From JANXUR01 sp038229415 (GTDB taxonomy: Bacteria > Acidobacteriota > Terriglobia > Terriglobales > Acidobacteriaceae): 64,000 nucleotides of DNA. Location: positions 474,986-538,985 of the forward strand of contig JBBROM010000001.1 in the NCBI GenBank assembly GCA_038229415.1. The letters run 5' to 3'. Position 1 is the stretch's first letter. Each line of letters starts with the position of its first letter. Below are positions 8,479 through 17,586 of this stretch, one piece after another. The translations under genes were made by a program, and so were the position numbers. Under the pieces are notes generated by a model. It was not told the DNA's origin and searched no databases. It saw only the letters and a program-made list of their open reading frames with translations.

Positions 8479-9480
8479 ATGACCCAAATGGCGAAACAAC
8501 TACTGCTCGTTGCCAGCGTGTGTTTGCTGGCGCAACTTGGTTTAGCGCAAACCTACTCTGTGACTGACCTGGGTACGCTGGGCGGAGCAAGCAGTCAAGC
8601 CGGGGCCATCAATGCCAGCGGGCAGATTGCCGGAAACTCTTCCACCGTGAGCTCTCCTGCGCACGCTTTCTTGTATAGCGGCAGCTCCCTCAGCGATCTG
8701 GGCACACTTGGCGGTGAGTACAGCGTGGGGTTGGGGGTCAACGCCAGCGGCTGGGTCACCGGGTACAGCACGCTCGCAGACGGCACCTATCGCGCGTTTC
8801 TCTACAGTGGCGGGACCATGACCTCGCTTCCGACCTTAGGTTCGACTTACGGTACAGGCAGCGCGATCAACGCCTCCGGCCAAGTGGTTGGGCAATCGTA
8901 TACAGCACAGAACCAGGAGCATGCATTCCTCTACTCGGCAGGCGCAGTGACCGATCTAGGCACACTGGGCGGCGAGTACAGCACCGCGCTCGGCATCAAT
9001 ACCCAGGGGCGCGTGGTGGGCTATGCCTATCGGACGGATGGAAACTTCCACGCGTTTCTGTGGAACGGCACGTCCATGAAGGATTTGGGCACGCTGGGTG
9101 GATCGTATTCGTCGGGGAGGGCTATCAATGATTCCGGCACCATTACCGGGCAGGCCTATTTGGCGAAGAACACCAAGGCCCATGCATTCCAGTTCAAGAA
9201 TGGCAAAATGACGGACCTGGATACGGTGGGAAGCACCTACAGCGAAGGCGATGCCATCAATCGCACAGGTGTGGTTGTGGGCCAGATGACGGTTCCCGGC
9301 GGCATTAACCTCACCTATCACGCCTTTGTGATCCAGAACGGCAAGATGACCGATCTGAACTCGCTGATTCCGGCAAATTCGGGATGGGTGCTGATTCAGG
9401 CGACCGGAATTAGTGACGCGGGCAAAATCGTCGGCTATGGAACCTTGAACGGGAACCAGCGCGCATTTTTGTTGCAGTAG
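8479..9480 (+). CDS. Exported HAF-repeat protein
   Basis: 333 residues with a signal peptide (MAKQLLLVASVCLLAQLGLAQ; start 8479 or the ATG at 8488). The mature protein is built of about seven ~40-residue repeats with the pattern 'HAFLYSGG..TDLGTLGG.YS.G.AIN.SGQ.VG', the HAF extracellular repeat (TIGR02913-like), which probably folds as a beta-propeller or beta-solenoid. No enzymatic motif is visible. Functions of the family are unknown. The gene stands alone between the AT-rich tandem repeat and a bidirectional terminator shared with the engB operon. Confidence 0.85.
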   Translation: MTQMAKQLLLVASVCLLAQLGLAQTYSVTDLGTLGGASSQAGAINASGQIAGNSSTVSSPAHAFLYSGSSLSDLGTLGGEYSVGLGVNASGWVTGYSTLADGTYRAFLYSGGTMTSLPTLGSTYGTGSAINASGQVVGQSYTAQNQEHAFLYSAGAVTDLGTLGGEYSTALGINTQGRVVGYAYRTDGNFHAFLWNGTSMKDLGTLGGSYSSGRAINDSGTITGQAYLAKNTKAHAFQFKNGKMTDLDTVGSTYSEGDAINRTGVVVGQMTVPGGINLTYHAFVIQNGKMTDLNSLIPANSGWVLIQATGISDAGKIVGYGTLNGNQRAFLLQ

Positions 9481-9500
9481 AGCCGGGCCTTCTGCCTGAC

Positions 9501-9531
9501 GCGCGCGCTCTTGTTCCGATAAGAGGCGCGC
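9501..9531. terminator. Bidirectional terminator between HAF gene and engB
   Basis: GCGCGC(G)CTCTT, 8-base loop, AAGAGGCGCGC: an 11-bp stem with one bulge. It lies between two convergent stop codons (9480 plus, 9536 minus). T-richness is weak on both sides. Confidence 0.55.
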
Positions 9532-9535
9532 GGTC

Positions 9536-10135
9536 TTACGCCAACGTCGAGCGAATTTCCTTCCACAACTCGGCCCGGCCGTCGCCGGTTTTGGCGGAGA
9601 AGGGAAGAATCTTGTCTACACCAAGGTCGGTACGCAGCGAGCGCAACGACGCGTTCAGCTTGTTCGCTGAAAGCCGGTCGCACTTCGTCGCAACGACCAG
9701 ATAGTTGCGTCCCGCCGCTTGCAGGAACTGCAACAGTGCCTGGTCGCTGGCCTGCGGTGGCACATTGGAATCCACCAGCGAAAGACACAGCTTGAGCGTC
9801 GGCCGCTCGTTCAGGTAGGGATCAATGAATCCCGCCCATTGCTTGGTCAACTCACGCGGCAGCTTGGCATAGCCGTAGCCGGGCAGGTCGGCAAATCGCA
9901 GTTCAGGCTCGGCGTTGGCCTTACGCCCCAAATCAAATGCAATGTCGAAAAAATTGATGAGCCGCGTCCGGCCCGGCGTCTGGCTAGTTTTGGCGAGCTT
10001 GGCTCCCAGTAGGGTATTAAGCAGGCTGGACTTGCCGACATTGGAGCGGCCGAGGAAGGCGACTTCTGGTATGTCGGCCACAGGGAAGCCTTCAGGAGCG
10101 GCGGCAGAGGTGAGAAATTCAGCGAATACGCGCAC
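9536..10135 (-). CDS. engB: Ribosome biogenesis GTP-binding protein EngB/YsxC
   Basis: Essential-type GTPase of 199 residues acting in late 50S subunit assembly. Seen: G1 'GRSNVGKSSLLN', G2/G3 region 'TSQTPGRTRLINFF' and 'DLPGYGYAKLP', G4 'TKCD', G5 'SAKTGDG'. Start taken as the GTG giving VRVFAEFLTSA, which matches the usual N-terminus 'xxxAEFxTSA'. It is the last gene of the minus-strand tig-clpP-clpX-lon-selenoprotein-engB run, 39 bases after the selenoprotein gene, so likely co-transcribed. Confidence 0.95.
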   Translation of the reverse strand: MRVFAEFLTSAAAPEGFPVADIPEVAFLGRSNVGKSSLLNTLLGAKLAKTSQTPGRTRLINFFDIAFDLGRKANAEPELRFADLPGYGYAKLPRELTKQWAGFIDPYLNERPTLKLCLSLVDSNVPPQASDQALLQFLQAAGRNYLVVATKCDRLSANKLNASLRSLRTDLGVDKILPFSAKTGDGRAELWKEIRSTLA

Positions 10136-10174
10136 AATCCAGTGTGCGGCTTTGCGGAGCAGGATGCAAGAGGG

Positions 10175-10792
10175 CTAGCGGGCGGAGGTGCTCAACGCAG
10201 CATGCAACGCATCTTGGGCGCTCACAATCGGTGCGGCAGCAAGTGTTGGCGCTGGCGGCTCCGCGTCCCAGCGGGTGCCCGGAGCAAAATACAGTGCAGA
10301 GTCCCAAGCTGGACTATTCTTCACGTACTCTGCGTCGCCCTGCACGACAACGGAATCACGAGCCAGCACACTCTTCCATGCCTTTGCCACCACGTCACTG
10401 GCGTCGTAATATTGGCGCGCGCGCGAGTCGGTCATGCGCGCAAGGTTGTCGTCCGAAGGCGGTGTCCAATCGCTGAAAGTGATCTGTTCCCAGACTACGT
10501 AGACTCGCACGTCACCGCCGGGTAAGTTCGCGGGAATCTGTTGCAAGAGCGCTTGCGTAGCGGAAACTCCGCTCTGGCAAAGCCCTCAAGTGGGGGAAGG
10601 CAGTAGGATGATGCGCGGATGAGCCGCGTCGTCATTGAATGTGCGCTGGAACTCGCCCAGGTTCGCAACGTTGAGCATAACCAGCGCAGGTTGACCAGCC
10701 GGCGTTTTACGCGGACTGTGGTTACCCCACCATCCATAGGCGAACAGTGCCACCAGCGCAGCCAAGATGACGAGATTGCGAGGCTTAAGCAT
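10175..10792 (-). CDS. Membrane-anchored thioredoxin-like selenoprotein (UxxC), TGA read as Sec
   Basis: The reading frame from ATG 10792 to the stop at 10175 is continuous except for one TGA at 10588-10586 (codon 69); with that codon as selenocysteine the product has 205 residues. Residues 5-22 form an N-terminal membrane anchor or signal (LVILAALVALFAYGWWG). The core reads 'RIILLPSPT-U-GLCQSGVSATQALLQQ', a beta strand, a UxxC redox motif and a helix as in thioredoxins, followed by strand 'DVRVYVVWEQI'. The C-terminal part has 'QYYDASDVVAKAW' and 'SALYFAPGTRWDAEPP'. The TGA is followed by a two-tier hairpin (separate entry). The start overlaps the lon stop (TAATG), implying translational coupling. 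Alternatives are a nonsense-mutated pseudogene or sequencing error, but both halves are in frame and look conserved. Selenium use is inferred, not proven. Confidence 0.8.
10551..10583 (-). promoter_or_regulatory. SECIS-like hairpin after the TGA of the thioredoxin-like gene
   Basis: Apical stem AGCGGA / TCCGCT (10573-10568 with 10564-10559) and loop GTT, on a lower stem GCTT(T)GC / GCAAGC with one bulge. The loop begins 19 bases after the TGA, within the window usual for bacterial SECIS elements (roughly 16-37), and carries a G followed by U, as SelB-binding loops do. Confidence 0.6.
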
Positions 10793-13212
10793 TACTGGTG
10801 CGCGGGCGTACCTTCCGCACCGGGTTCGAGCACGGGCATCGGCGGCACATCGTCGGCGTCGAGCCGTTCCGGCAATGGGCCCTCCAGCGCGAGAAGCAAC
10901 ACTTCATCCATATTCTCGACGAAGTGCAACTTCATCTCGTTGCGCAAATTTTCTGGTACTTCGGCAAGATCCTTGCGGTTTTCGCTAGGCAGCAGAATCT
11001 CGCGCAGCCCGGCGCGATGCGCCGCCAGCAGCTTTTCCTTGAGTCCACCGATGGGCAGCACTTTGCCACGCAGCGTGATCTCGCCGGTCATCGCAATATC
11101 GCGCCGTACCGGAATTTTGCTCAGCGCACTGGCGATGGCGGTGGCGATGGTGATGCCAGCCGAGGGACCGTCCTTGGGAATCGCGCCTTCGGGCACATGC
11201 ACGTGAATGTCGAGAGTGCGATAAAAGTCGCGCGGCAGGCCGAGATGCGCGGCGCGAGAACGTAGGTAAGACATCGCCGCCTGTGCGGACTCCTGCATCA
11301 CATCGCCAAGTTTGCCGGTGAGCGTGAGCTTGCCCTTGCCGTCGGTGACGACGACTTCTGTACTAAGAATTGAGCCGCCGACTTCCGTCCACGCGAGTCC
11401 AGTGACCAAGCCGACCTCGCTCTTCTCGTGGGCTGTGGTGTCGCGGAACTTTTCCACGCCCAGGAACTCACTAAGGTTTTCGCGGGTCACAGCGACGGAA
11501 TACTTTGCGTCTTTAACGACCTTGCGCGCCACCTTGCGGCAGACGTTGCCAATTTCGCGTTCCAGGTTGCGGACGCCCGCTTCACGCGTGTAATGACGCA
11601 GTACCGCGTTGAGCGCTCCGTCCGTGAACGTGAGGTTTGCAGCGGTCAAGCCATTCTGCTCAAGCTGCTTGCGCACCAGGAACTGCTTGGCGATCTCCAC
11701 TTTTTCGGGCTCGGTGTAGCCATGCAGCCGAAGTACTTCCATGCGATCTTGTAGCGGTGCCGGAATAGTATGCAGCACGTTCGCTGTAGCGATGAAGAAC
11801 ACCTGCGACAGGTCGTAATCCACATCAAGATAGTGGTCGCCGAACATGAAGTTCTGCTCGGGGTCCAGCACTTCCAGCAGAGCCGATGACGGATCGCCGC
11901 GGAAGTCCATGGACATCTTGTCCACTTCATCGAGCATGAACACCGGATTCTTGGTGCCCGCCTTCTTCATCTGCTGAATGATCTGGCCGGGCAGCGCACC
12001 AATGTAGGTGCGGCGATGCCCGCGAATTTCGGCTTCATCGCGCACGCCACCCAGCGACATACGAACAAACTTGCGTCCAGTGGCCTTCGCGATGGACATG
12101 CCCAGCGAAGTCTTACCGACGCCAGGAGGCCCAACGAAGCACAGAATCGAGCCTTTGGGATTCTTGACCAGTTGGCGCACCGCGAGAAATTCGAGAATGC
12201 GCTCCTTGATCTTTTCCAAGCCGTAGTGATCTTCGTTCAGCACTTTTTCGGCGCGGTTAATATTGCGGATTTCCTTGGAGCGCTTCTTCCACGGCACCGC
12301 CAGCAGCCAGTCCAAATAATTGCGCGAGACAGTGGATTCGGCGGACATCGGCGGCATAGCTTCGAGCTTCTTTAGCTCCTGCAGCGCTTTCTCATGGACT
12401 TCCTTAGGCATGCCCGCGGAATCAATCTTCTTCTTGAGCTCGTCGTACTCGCTCTTTTCGCCGCGGCCCAGTTCTTTCTGGATGGCCTTGATCTTTTCGT
12501 TGAGGTAATACTCTTTTTGCGCGCGTTCCATCTGCTTCTTTACGCGCGACTGGATGGAGCGATCCATGTTCAGCTTTTCAATCTCAGCATCAAGCACATC
12601 CGCCACACGGTTCAGGCGTTCGATGGGGTCGAAGATTTCCAGCAGCTCCTGCTTCTCTTCAATGGAGAGTTGCAGATTTGCAGCGATGGTGTCGGTAAGG
12701 CGGCTGGGGTCGTCCACCCGTACGGCCGCGATCATGGTCTCGTAGTTCAGCGATTGGCAGAGCTTGACGTATTGCTCAAATAGGTTGGTGACGCGCTGCA
12801 TACCGGCTTCCACAACCGGGCCTTGCTCCGTGTTGTAGCGGGCGAGGCGCACCTGTGCCACAAAGTATCCGTCGGTATCACTGACGTTGAGCAACTTGCC
12901 GCGCTCCACACCTTCCACCAGCACCTTGATGTTGCCGTCGGGCAGCTTGAGGCTCTGCACAATGCTGGCCACGGTGCCCACCTGATAGATCTCGCTCGGC
13001 TTGGGTTCGTCCACCGAAGCGTCATGCTGGGTGGCGAGAAAAATCTTCTTGTCGCCCGTTAGCGCTTCTTCCAAGGCGCGGACGCTCGACTCGCGACCCA
13101 CGACGAAAGGCGTCATCATATGCGGAAAAATGACGACGTCCCGGATGGGCATCATCGGCAGTTTGCGGTTCTCGAATTTGTCTTTATCTTTTTCTTTGTC
13201 TTTGGGCGTCAC
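10792..13212 (-). CDS. lon: ATP-dependent protease Lon (LonA)
   Basis: 806-residue cytoplasmic AAA+ protease degrading misfolded and regulatory proteins. N-terminal substrate domain ('LPMMPIRDVVIFPHMMTPFVVGRESSVRA'), coiled-coil linker with 'QSRVKKQMERAQKEYYLNEKIKAIQKELG', Walker A 'GPPGVGKTSLG', Walker B 'VFMLDEVDKM', sensor and arginine regions, then the protease domain with catalytic Ser ~684 ('PKDGPSAGIT') and Lys ~725 ('GGLKEKLLAA'). The charged N-terminus (KDKEKDKDKFENRK) is unusual but not disruptive. It follows clpX by 64 bases and its stop overlaps the start of the selenoprotein gene by one base. Confidence 0.97.
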   Translation of the reverse strand: MTPKDKEKDKDKFENRKLPMMPIRDVVIFPHMMTPFVVGRESSVRALEEALTGDKKIFLATQHDASVDEPKPSEIYQVGTVASIVQSLKLPDGNIKVLVEGVERGKLLNVSDTDGYFVAQVRLARYNTEQGPVVEAGMQRVTNLFEQYVKLCQSLNYETMIAAVRVDDPSRLTDTIAANLQLSIEEKQELLEIFDPIERLNRVADVLDAEIEKLNMDRSIQSRVKKQMERAQKEYYLNEKIKAIQKELGRGEKSEYDELKKKIDSAGMPKEVHEKALQELKKLEAMPPMSAESTVSRNYLDWLLAVPWKKRSKEIRNINRAEKVLNEDHYGLEKIKERILEFLAVRQLVKNPKGSILCFVGPPGVGKTSLGMSIAKATGRKFVRMSLGGVRDEAEIRGHRRTYIGALPGQIIQQMKKAGTKNPVFMLDEVDKMSMDFRGDPSSALLEVLDPEQNFMFGDHYLDVDYDLSQVFFIATANVLHTIPAPLQDRMEVLRLHGYTEPEKVEIAKQFLVRKQLEQNGLTAANLTFTDGALNAVLRHYTREAGVRNLEREIGNVCRKVARKVVKDAKYSVAVTRENLSEFLGVEKFRDTTAHEKSEVGLVTGLAWTEVGGSILSTEVVVTDGKGKLTLTGKLGDVMQESAQAAMSYLRSRAAHLGLPRDFYRTLDIHVHVPEGAIPKDGPSAGITIATAIASALSKIPVRRDIAMTGEITLRGKVLPIGGLKEKLLAAHRAGLREILLPSENRKDLAEVPENLRNEMKLHFVENMDEVLLLALEGPLPERLDADDVPPMPVLEPGAEGTPAHQ

Positions 13213-13276
13213 AAATCAACCTGGGGAATAAGGGTGGGTGAAGAACCGGGAGGAGTGGGCGGAAAAGGAGGCTGGG

Positions 13277-14560
13277 TTAGCCCGCCTTCTCCAGCATGCC
13301 CAAACTGATGTTGCGCTTTTCCACCATCTCACGGGTCACTTCAAATTCTTTCACGCGCTTTTGTCCGGGCAAGTGATACATCAATTCGAGCATCAACTCT
13401 TCCAGAATCATGCGCAATCCGCGTGCACCCACCTTGCGGCTCATCGCCTGGCGGGAGATAGCGCGTAATGCTTCATCAGTAAACTTCAAGCGAACATTTT
13501 CAAAGTCGAACAAGCGCTGGTACTGCTTGACGATCGCATTCTTGGGCTTGGTGAGGATGGAGATGAGCGCATCCTCGTCCAAATCTTCCAGCACGCCAAT
13601 CACAGGCAGGCGTCCGACAAACTCAGGGATCAGGCCGTATTTAATGAGGTCTTCCGGCTGCACCGCGCTGTAGATCTGGCTCTGTTCCTTGCGGGCAGCG
13701 GCTGCGATCTCTGGCGATTGATCTTCGGCTACCGGCGAACGGAAGCCAAGGGCCTTCCGTCCGATGCGGCGCGCGATGATCTTGTCGAGCCCTACAAATG
13801 CGCCTCCGCAGATGAACAGAATGTTCGTTGTATCCACCGGAGTGAACTCCTGGTGCGGGTGCTTGCGTCCCCCTTGCGGTGGGACGTTGGCGACGGTGCC
13901 TTCCAGAATCTTCAGCAGTGCCTGCTGTACGCCTTCACCGGAAACGTCGCGGGTGATCGAAGGATTCTCGTCCTTGCGGCCGATCTTATCCACTTCGTCT
14001 ATGTAGATGATGCCCGTCTGCGCGCGCGCCACATCGCCATCGGCGGCCTGCAACAGCTTCAGGATGATGTTTTCTACATCTTCACCGACGTAACCGGCTT
14101 CGGTGAGCGTGGTGGCATCCACAATGGCAAAGGGCACGTCCAGCATCCGCGCGAGCGTTTGTGCCAGCAGCGTCTTGCCGGTGCCAGTGGGCCCGATCAG
14201 CATGATGTTCGACTTGCTGAGTTCGACTTCGCCACCGCGCTGACGGTTCATGTAAATGCGCTTGTAGTGGTTGTAGACGGCCACAGCGAGACGCTTCTTG
14301 GTCTCATGCTGGCCGATCACATACTCGTCGAGAAATGTCTTCACTTCCAGCGGCTTGGGCAGTTGCGCTGGCGCCGCTGTAGCGGCTGCAATCTCGCTGC
14401 GGTCATCTTCCAGAATCGAGTTGCACACGCCGACGCACTCATCGCAAATGTAAGCCCGCGGGTAGTCGCTCGGCGAGGAGATCAGCTTGGTGACTGCGTC
14501 CTGCGATTTGTGGCAGAACGAACAGCGAAGGACGTCGTCCGTTCCTGATCGCGTTCTCAT
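13277..14560 (-). CDS. clpX: ClpXP unfoldase subunit ClpX
   Basis: 427 residues, normal length. N-terminal C4 zinc-binding domain ('CSFCHKSQDAV...YICDECVGVC') for substrate and adaptor recognition. AAA+ module with Walker A 'GPTGTGKTLLAQTLAR', Walker B 'IIYIDEVDKI', pore loop 'GYVGEDVEN' and the ClpP-docking IGF-like loop region near 'RKALGFRSP'. The C-terminal small domain has 'RKVGARGLRMILEELMLE'. It unfolds tagged proteins and feeds them to ClpP, encoded just upstream. Part of the tig-clpP-clpX-lon operon. Confidence 0.97.
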   Translation of the reverse strand: MRTRSGTDDVLRCSFCHKSQDAVTKLISSPSDYPRAYICDECVGVCNSILEDDRSEIAAATAAPAQLPKPLEVKTFLDEYVIGQHETKKRLAVAVYNHYKRIYMNRQRGGEVELSKSNIMLIGPTGTGKTLLAQTLARMLDVPFAIVDATTLTEAGYVGEDVENIILKLLQAADGDVARAQTGIIYIDEVDKIGRKDENPSITRDVSGEGVQQALLKILEGTVANVPPQGGRKHPHQEFTPVDTTNILFICGGAFVGLDKIIARRIGRKALGFRSPVAEDQSPEIAAAARKEQSQIYSAVQPEDLIKYGLIPEFVGRLPVIGVLEDLDEDALISILTKPKNAIVKQYQRLFDFENVRLKFTDEALRAISRQAMSRKVGARGLRMILEELMLELMYHLPGQKRVKEFEVTREMVEKRNISLGMLEKAG

Positions 14561-14648
14561 ACTGACTCCTCTCTCACTTCCAGCCGAAACTGCGAGGCGG
14601 CTGGATCCCCGGTGGAGGAACTCCCCCCATCATACCCCTCTATTGCTG

Positions 14649-15278
14649 TCAACGGGTCTTGTAGATGATATCGTCTACGATCCCGTAGTCTTTACTTTGC
14701 TCGGCGCTCATGATGAAGTCGCGCTCCACGTCTTTTTCCACCCGCTCCAGTGGCTGGCCACTGTGCTTTGCCAGCAAACTGTTGGTCAGTTCGCGCATGC
14801 GCAGAATTTCGCGGGCGTGAATGTCAATGTCGGTCGCCTGGCCGGAAAGTCCGCTCATATGCGGCTGGTGAATCAGGATGCGAGAGTTGGGCAGGGCAAA
14901 GCGCTTCTTGGGCGCGCCTGCCGTTAGCAGCAAGCTCGCCATGCTCGCCGCTTGCCCCAGGCAAATCGTCGCCACGTCATTCTTCACGTATTGCATGGTG
15001 TCGTAAATCGCCATGCCCGCCGTAATGGAGCCACCCGGCGAGTTGATGTACAGCTGAATGTCTTTTTCCGCGTCTTCCTGCGCCAGAAATAGCATCTGCG
15101 CGATGATGACGTTCGCCACCTGATCGTCAATCGGAGTGCCGAGGAAGATGATGTTGTCGCGCAGCAGACGCGAATAAATGTCGTAGGCGCGTTCGCCACG
15201 ACCGGTCTGCTCAATCACCATCGGTACCAGCATCATCTGCGGATCAAAATCTTTCATTGTGTCCGTCATTTCCTTCAT
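14649..15278 (-). CDS. clpP: ATP-dependent Clp protease proteolytic subunit
   Basis: 209-residue serine peptidase that forms the tetradecameric barrel. Catalytic triad visible: Ser112 in 'GQAASMAS', His137 in 'ILIHQPH', Asp187 in 'VERDFIMSAEQ'. The handle and family motifs 'LYINSPGGSITAGMAIYDTM' and 'YGIVDDII' are present. Start could be MKEMTDTMKD or the Met at residue 8; the N-terminal propeptide is normally removed. It lies 32 bases after tig and 88 before clpX. Confidence 0.97.
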   Translation of the reverse strand: MKEMTDTMKDFDPQMMLVPMVIEQTGRGERAYDIYSRLLRDNIIFLGTPIDDQVANVIIAQMLFLAQEDAEKDIQLYINSPGGSITAGMAIYDTMQYVKNDVATICLGQAASMASLLLTAGAPKKRFALPNSRILIHQPHMSGLSGQATDIDIHAREILRMRELTNSLLAKHSGQPLERVEKDVERDFIMSAEQSKDYGIVDDIIYKTR

Positions 15279-15310
15279 CGCTATCTGTTCCGCAGTTTCT
15301 TAAGTGCTGT

Positions 15311-16609
15311 TTACGCCGACTGCTCGTACAAAAAGTCCACCGTCTTTTCGCTGCGGATTCTGTCCCGGATTCTATCCAGCGCACCATCGTCGGTCAAACG
15401 CTTGCGCACCGCCTCCACCGTCTGCTTGGACTGTTGGGCCAGGTTTTCCACCTCGTGTTCCACTTCTTCTTCAGTCCCATCAATCTTTTCAGCGTCAGCA
15501 ATCTTTTCAATAATCAGCGAAGCCCGCACATCTTTCGCGGCTTGCTCACGCTGCGCAGCACGCAGGCGATCAAAGTCCATGTTGCGCATCTGCTCGGTGC
15601 TCATGCCCTGAGCCGCCAGCGCGCGCAGTCCCCGATCCAGGCGAATATCTATTTGATGCTCCACCAGTGCTTCTGGAATCGGGAACTCGTGGCGGGCGAT
15701 TAACTCTTCCACCAGCTTGTCCTTCGCTTGCCGCCTCAGATTGCCGCGTTGTTCGCCTTCCATGTTCTCGCGGATGCGCGTGCGAATGTCGGCTACCGTG
15801 TTGAACTCGGTGGAAACTTCCTTGGCGAAATCGTCAGTCAGTTCGGGCAGTTGCTTCTGCTTCACGCCCGTAACTTTCACGTGGTACTCAAACGTTTTGC
15901 CCTTAAGCCGTTCATCGGAATACTCGTCCGGATACACCACGTCAAACGTGTGCTCGTTGCCCGGTTCGGAGCCACGCAAATGCGCGCTGAACTCGGGCAG
16001 CGTGTTGGTGCCGCCAATATCCACCAGAATTTCTTCCATCGTAATGGGATCGCCTTCGCCGTCCTTGGGCGTACCGGATAGCGAAACCTGGGCAAAGTCT
16101 CCATCGGCAATGGCGCGGACTTCCACGGGAACGAAGGTCGCCTGCTGTTCGCGCATGCGGTGGATCACCTCATCCACCTGTTCTTCGGTAACGTTCACCT
16201 CGGGCTTTTCCACCGCCATGCCCTTGTAGGTGCCGAGTTCAAACGTTGGCAGCACCTCAAAACTGGCCTTGAATCGCACCGGCTCACCTTCATGAAAGTG
16301 CAGATCGGTGACTTGTGGCTGCGAGATCGGGTTGAGGCCCTGCTTTGTAGACTCCTGTTGCAGGTAGCGAGGCAGCAGATGGTCGAGAATCTCCTGCTGA
16401 ATCTCTTGTGCGAAGCGCAGACGGACGACCGAGGCCGGGGCCTTGCCCTGGCGAAAGCCGGGCAGGCGGACAAGCTTCTGGTACTTGGCCAGTACGGCAG
16501 CGGACTCTTTGGCCACGACGTCGGCGGGAATTTCAATCGAAAGTTCGCGCTTGCAACTGTCGTCGGCTGGGTGCGTGCTGGGGGTGATGCTGGTTTCGGT
16601 CGGACTCAC
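15311..16609 (-). CDS. tig: Trigger factor
   Basis: Ribosome-associated chaperone and peptidyl-prolyl isomerase, 432 residues from a GTG start. The N-terminal ribosome-binding domain has 'RELSIEIPADVV' and the ribosome-docking signature near 'LPGFRQGKAPASVVRLRF'. The FKBP-type domain lies around 160-250 ('GDFAQVSLSGT', 'GSEPGNEHTFDVVYP'). A long helical C-terminal chaperone domain follows. First gene of the quality-control operon; a good sigma-70 type promoter lies ~140 bases upstream. An in-frame GTG is the only suitable start near the conserved N-terminus. Confidence 0.95.
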   Translation of the reverse strand: MSPTETSITPSTHPADDSCKRELSIEIPADVVAKESAAVLAKYQKLVRLPGFRQGKAPASVVRLRFAQEIQQEILDHLLPRYLQQESTKQGLNPISQPQVTDLHFHEGEPVRFKASFEVLPTFELGTYKGMAVEKPEVNVTEEQVDEVIHRMREQQATFVPVEVRAIADGDFAQVSLSGTPKDGEGDPITMEEILVDIGGTNTLPEFSAHLRGSEPGNEHTFDVVYPDEYSDERLKGKTFEYHVKVTGVKQKQLPELTDDFAKEVSTEFNTVADIRTRIRENMEGEQRGNLRRQAKDKLVEELIARHEFPIPEALVEHQIDIRLDRGLRALAAQGMSTEQMRNMDFDRLRAAQREQAAKDVRASLIIEKIADAEKIDGTEEEVEHEVENLAQQSKQTVEAVRKRLTDDGALDRIRDRIRSEKTVDFLYEQSA

Positions 16610-16745
16610 GATATGCCTTTTGTGATGTGATTTTGGGTGCCGGGGCGGATGTGTTTCCCCGCTCTGTTGTATGACGACTCGTCCGGCGAAAGTACGGCGC
16701 TCCGGCCTGACGCGCAGTGCCGGGCGAACAGAACTTCTTACTCTG

Positions 16746-16774
16746 ATTATCTAGGGTGCCGGAGCTTAGGTCAA
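16746..16774 (-). promoter_or_regulatory. Sigma-70-type promoter for the tig operon
   Basis: On the minus strand: -35 TTGACC (16774-16769), 17-base spacer, -10 GATAAT (16751-16746), about 137 bases upstream of the tig GTG. Confidence 0.6.
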
Positions 16775-16893
16775 ACTGCGAGGCGGCTCTTTCGGCGGAA
16801 GGGCGAGTGAGCTTTGGCATAGTCCCAAAATGGCACTGGCGAGCTGGTGCCCAGCCCGGCCCATAGGTGCTGCCGCAAGTAAAATGGCGAGAT

Positions 16894-17586
16894 ATGCCTG
16901 CATGGCTCAAGGTTCTGAATGACGAGGTGGTGGCCTGCCGCCTGTGTCCGCGGCTGGTGGAGCATCGCGAAACCGTGGCGCGGGAGAAGCGCCGCGCCTA
17001 CCTCGACTGGGACTACTGGGGCAAGCCGGTGCCCGGATTTGGCGACCCCAATGCTCGGGTACTGGTGTTGGGACTGGCTCCGGGCGCCCACGGCTCGAAC
17101 CGCACCGGGCGTCCGTTTACCGGGGATATGTCGGGAAACTTCATGTATCCCGTGCTGTGGGAGGCAGGTTTTGCCTCGCAGCCAACAGCCGAGCGCCGCG
17201 ACGACGGCATGAAGCTGACGGATATGTACATCACAGCCGCAGCGCGGTGTGCTCCGCCCCAGAACAAGCCCTTGCCGGAAGAGTTGGCGAACTGCGCGCC
17301 GTTTCTCGATCGTGAGATTGCTGGACTCAAGCAGGTGCGGGTAATCGTGGCGCTGGGCAAGATCGGCTTCGACGCTTATCTAAACTATCTCCGCCGAAAG
17401 GGCACGATTGTCAGTCGCGCAGGCTATGACTTTGGTCATGGACGGCAGCACCGGATGCCGGATGGGCGGGTGCTATTGGCGTCCTATCACCCCTCGAACC
17501 AAAACACCGCGACGGGCAAGCTGACCAAGGCAATGTTCACCGACATCTTCCGCACGGCACGGAAATTGGCGGAAGAACAAATCTGA
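16894..17586 (+). CDS. udgB: Uracil-DNA glycosylase family 5 (UdgB-type)
   Basis: DNA repair glycosylase of 230 residues with an iron-sulfur cluster. Motif 1 is 'GLAPGAHGSNRTGRPFTGD', the family-5 form lacking the usual catalytic Asp/Asn of other UDGs; motif 2 is 'SYHPSNQNTATGKL'. Cluster cysteines are visible in 'CRLCPRL', 'AARCAPP' and 'LANCAPF'. Start 16894 gives MPAWLKVLNDEVVACRLC; an upstream in-frame GTG at 16867 would add nine residues. It diverges from the tig operon. Its last two codons and stop fall inside the left arm of a 32-bp inverted repeat. Confidence 0.9.
   Translation: MPAWLKVLNDEVVACRLCPRLVEHRETVAREKRRAYLDWDYWGKPVPGFGDPNARVLVLGLAPGAHGSNRTGRPFTGDMSGNFMYPVLWEAGFASQPTAERRDDGMKLTDMYITAAARCAPPQNKPLPEELANCAPFLDREIAGLKQVRVIVALGKIGFDAYLNYLRRKGTIVSRAGYDFGHGRQHRMPDGRVLLASYHPSNQNTATGKLTKAMFTDIFRTARKLAEEQI

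Noticed and set aside
10586..10588. TGA as a simple nonsense mutation or sequencing error
   Set aside because: Considered as an alternative. Rejected as the leading view because the TGA sits at the expected redox position, downstream codons stay in frame and look conserved, a second gene has the same pattern, and both have SECIS-like hairpins. It cannot be ruled out without genome-wide sel genes.
13718..14548. 276-codon plus-strand ORF opposite clpX
   Set aside because: clpX is unmistakable on the other strand; this is a shadow frame.
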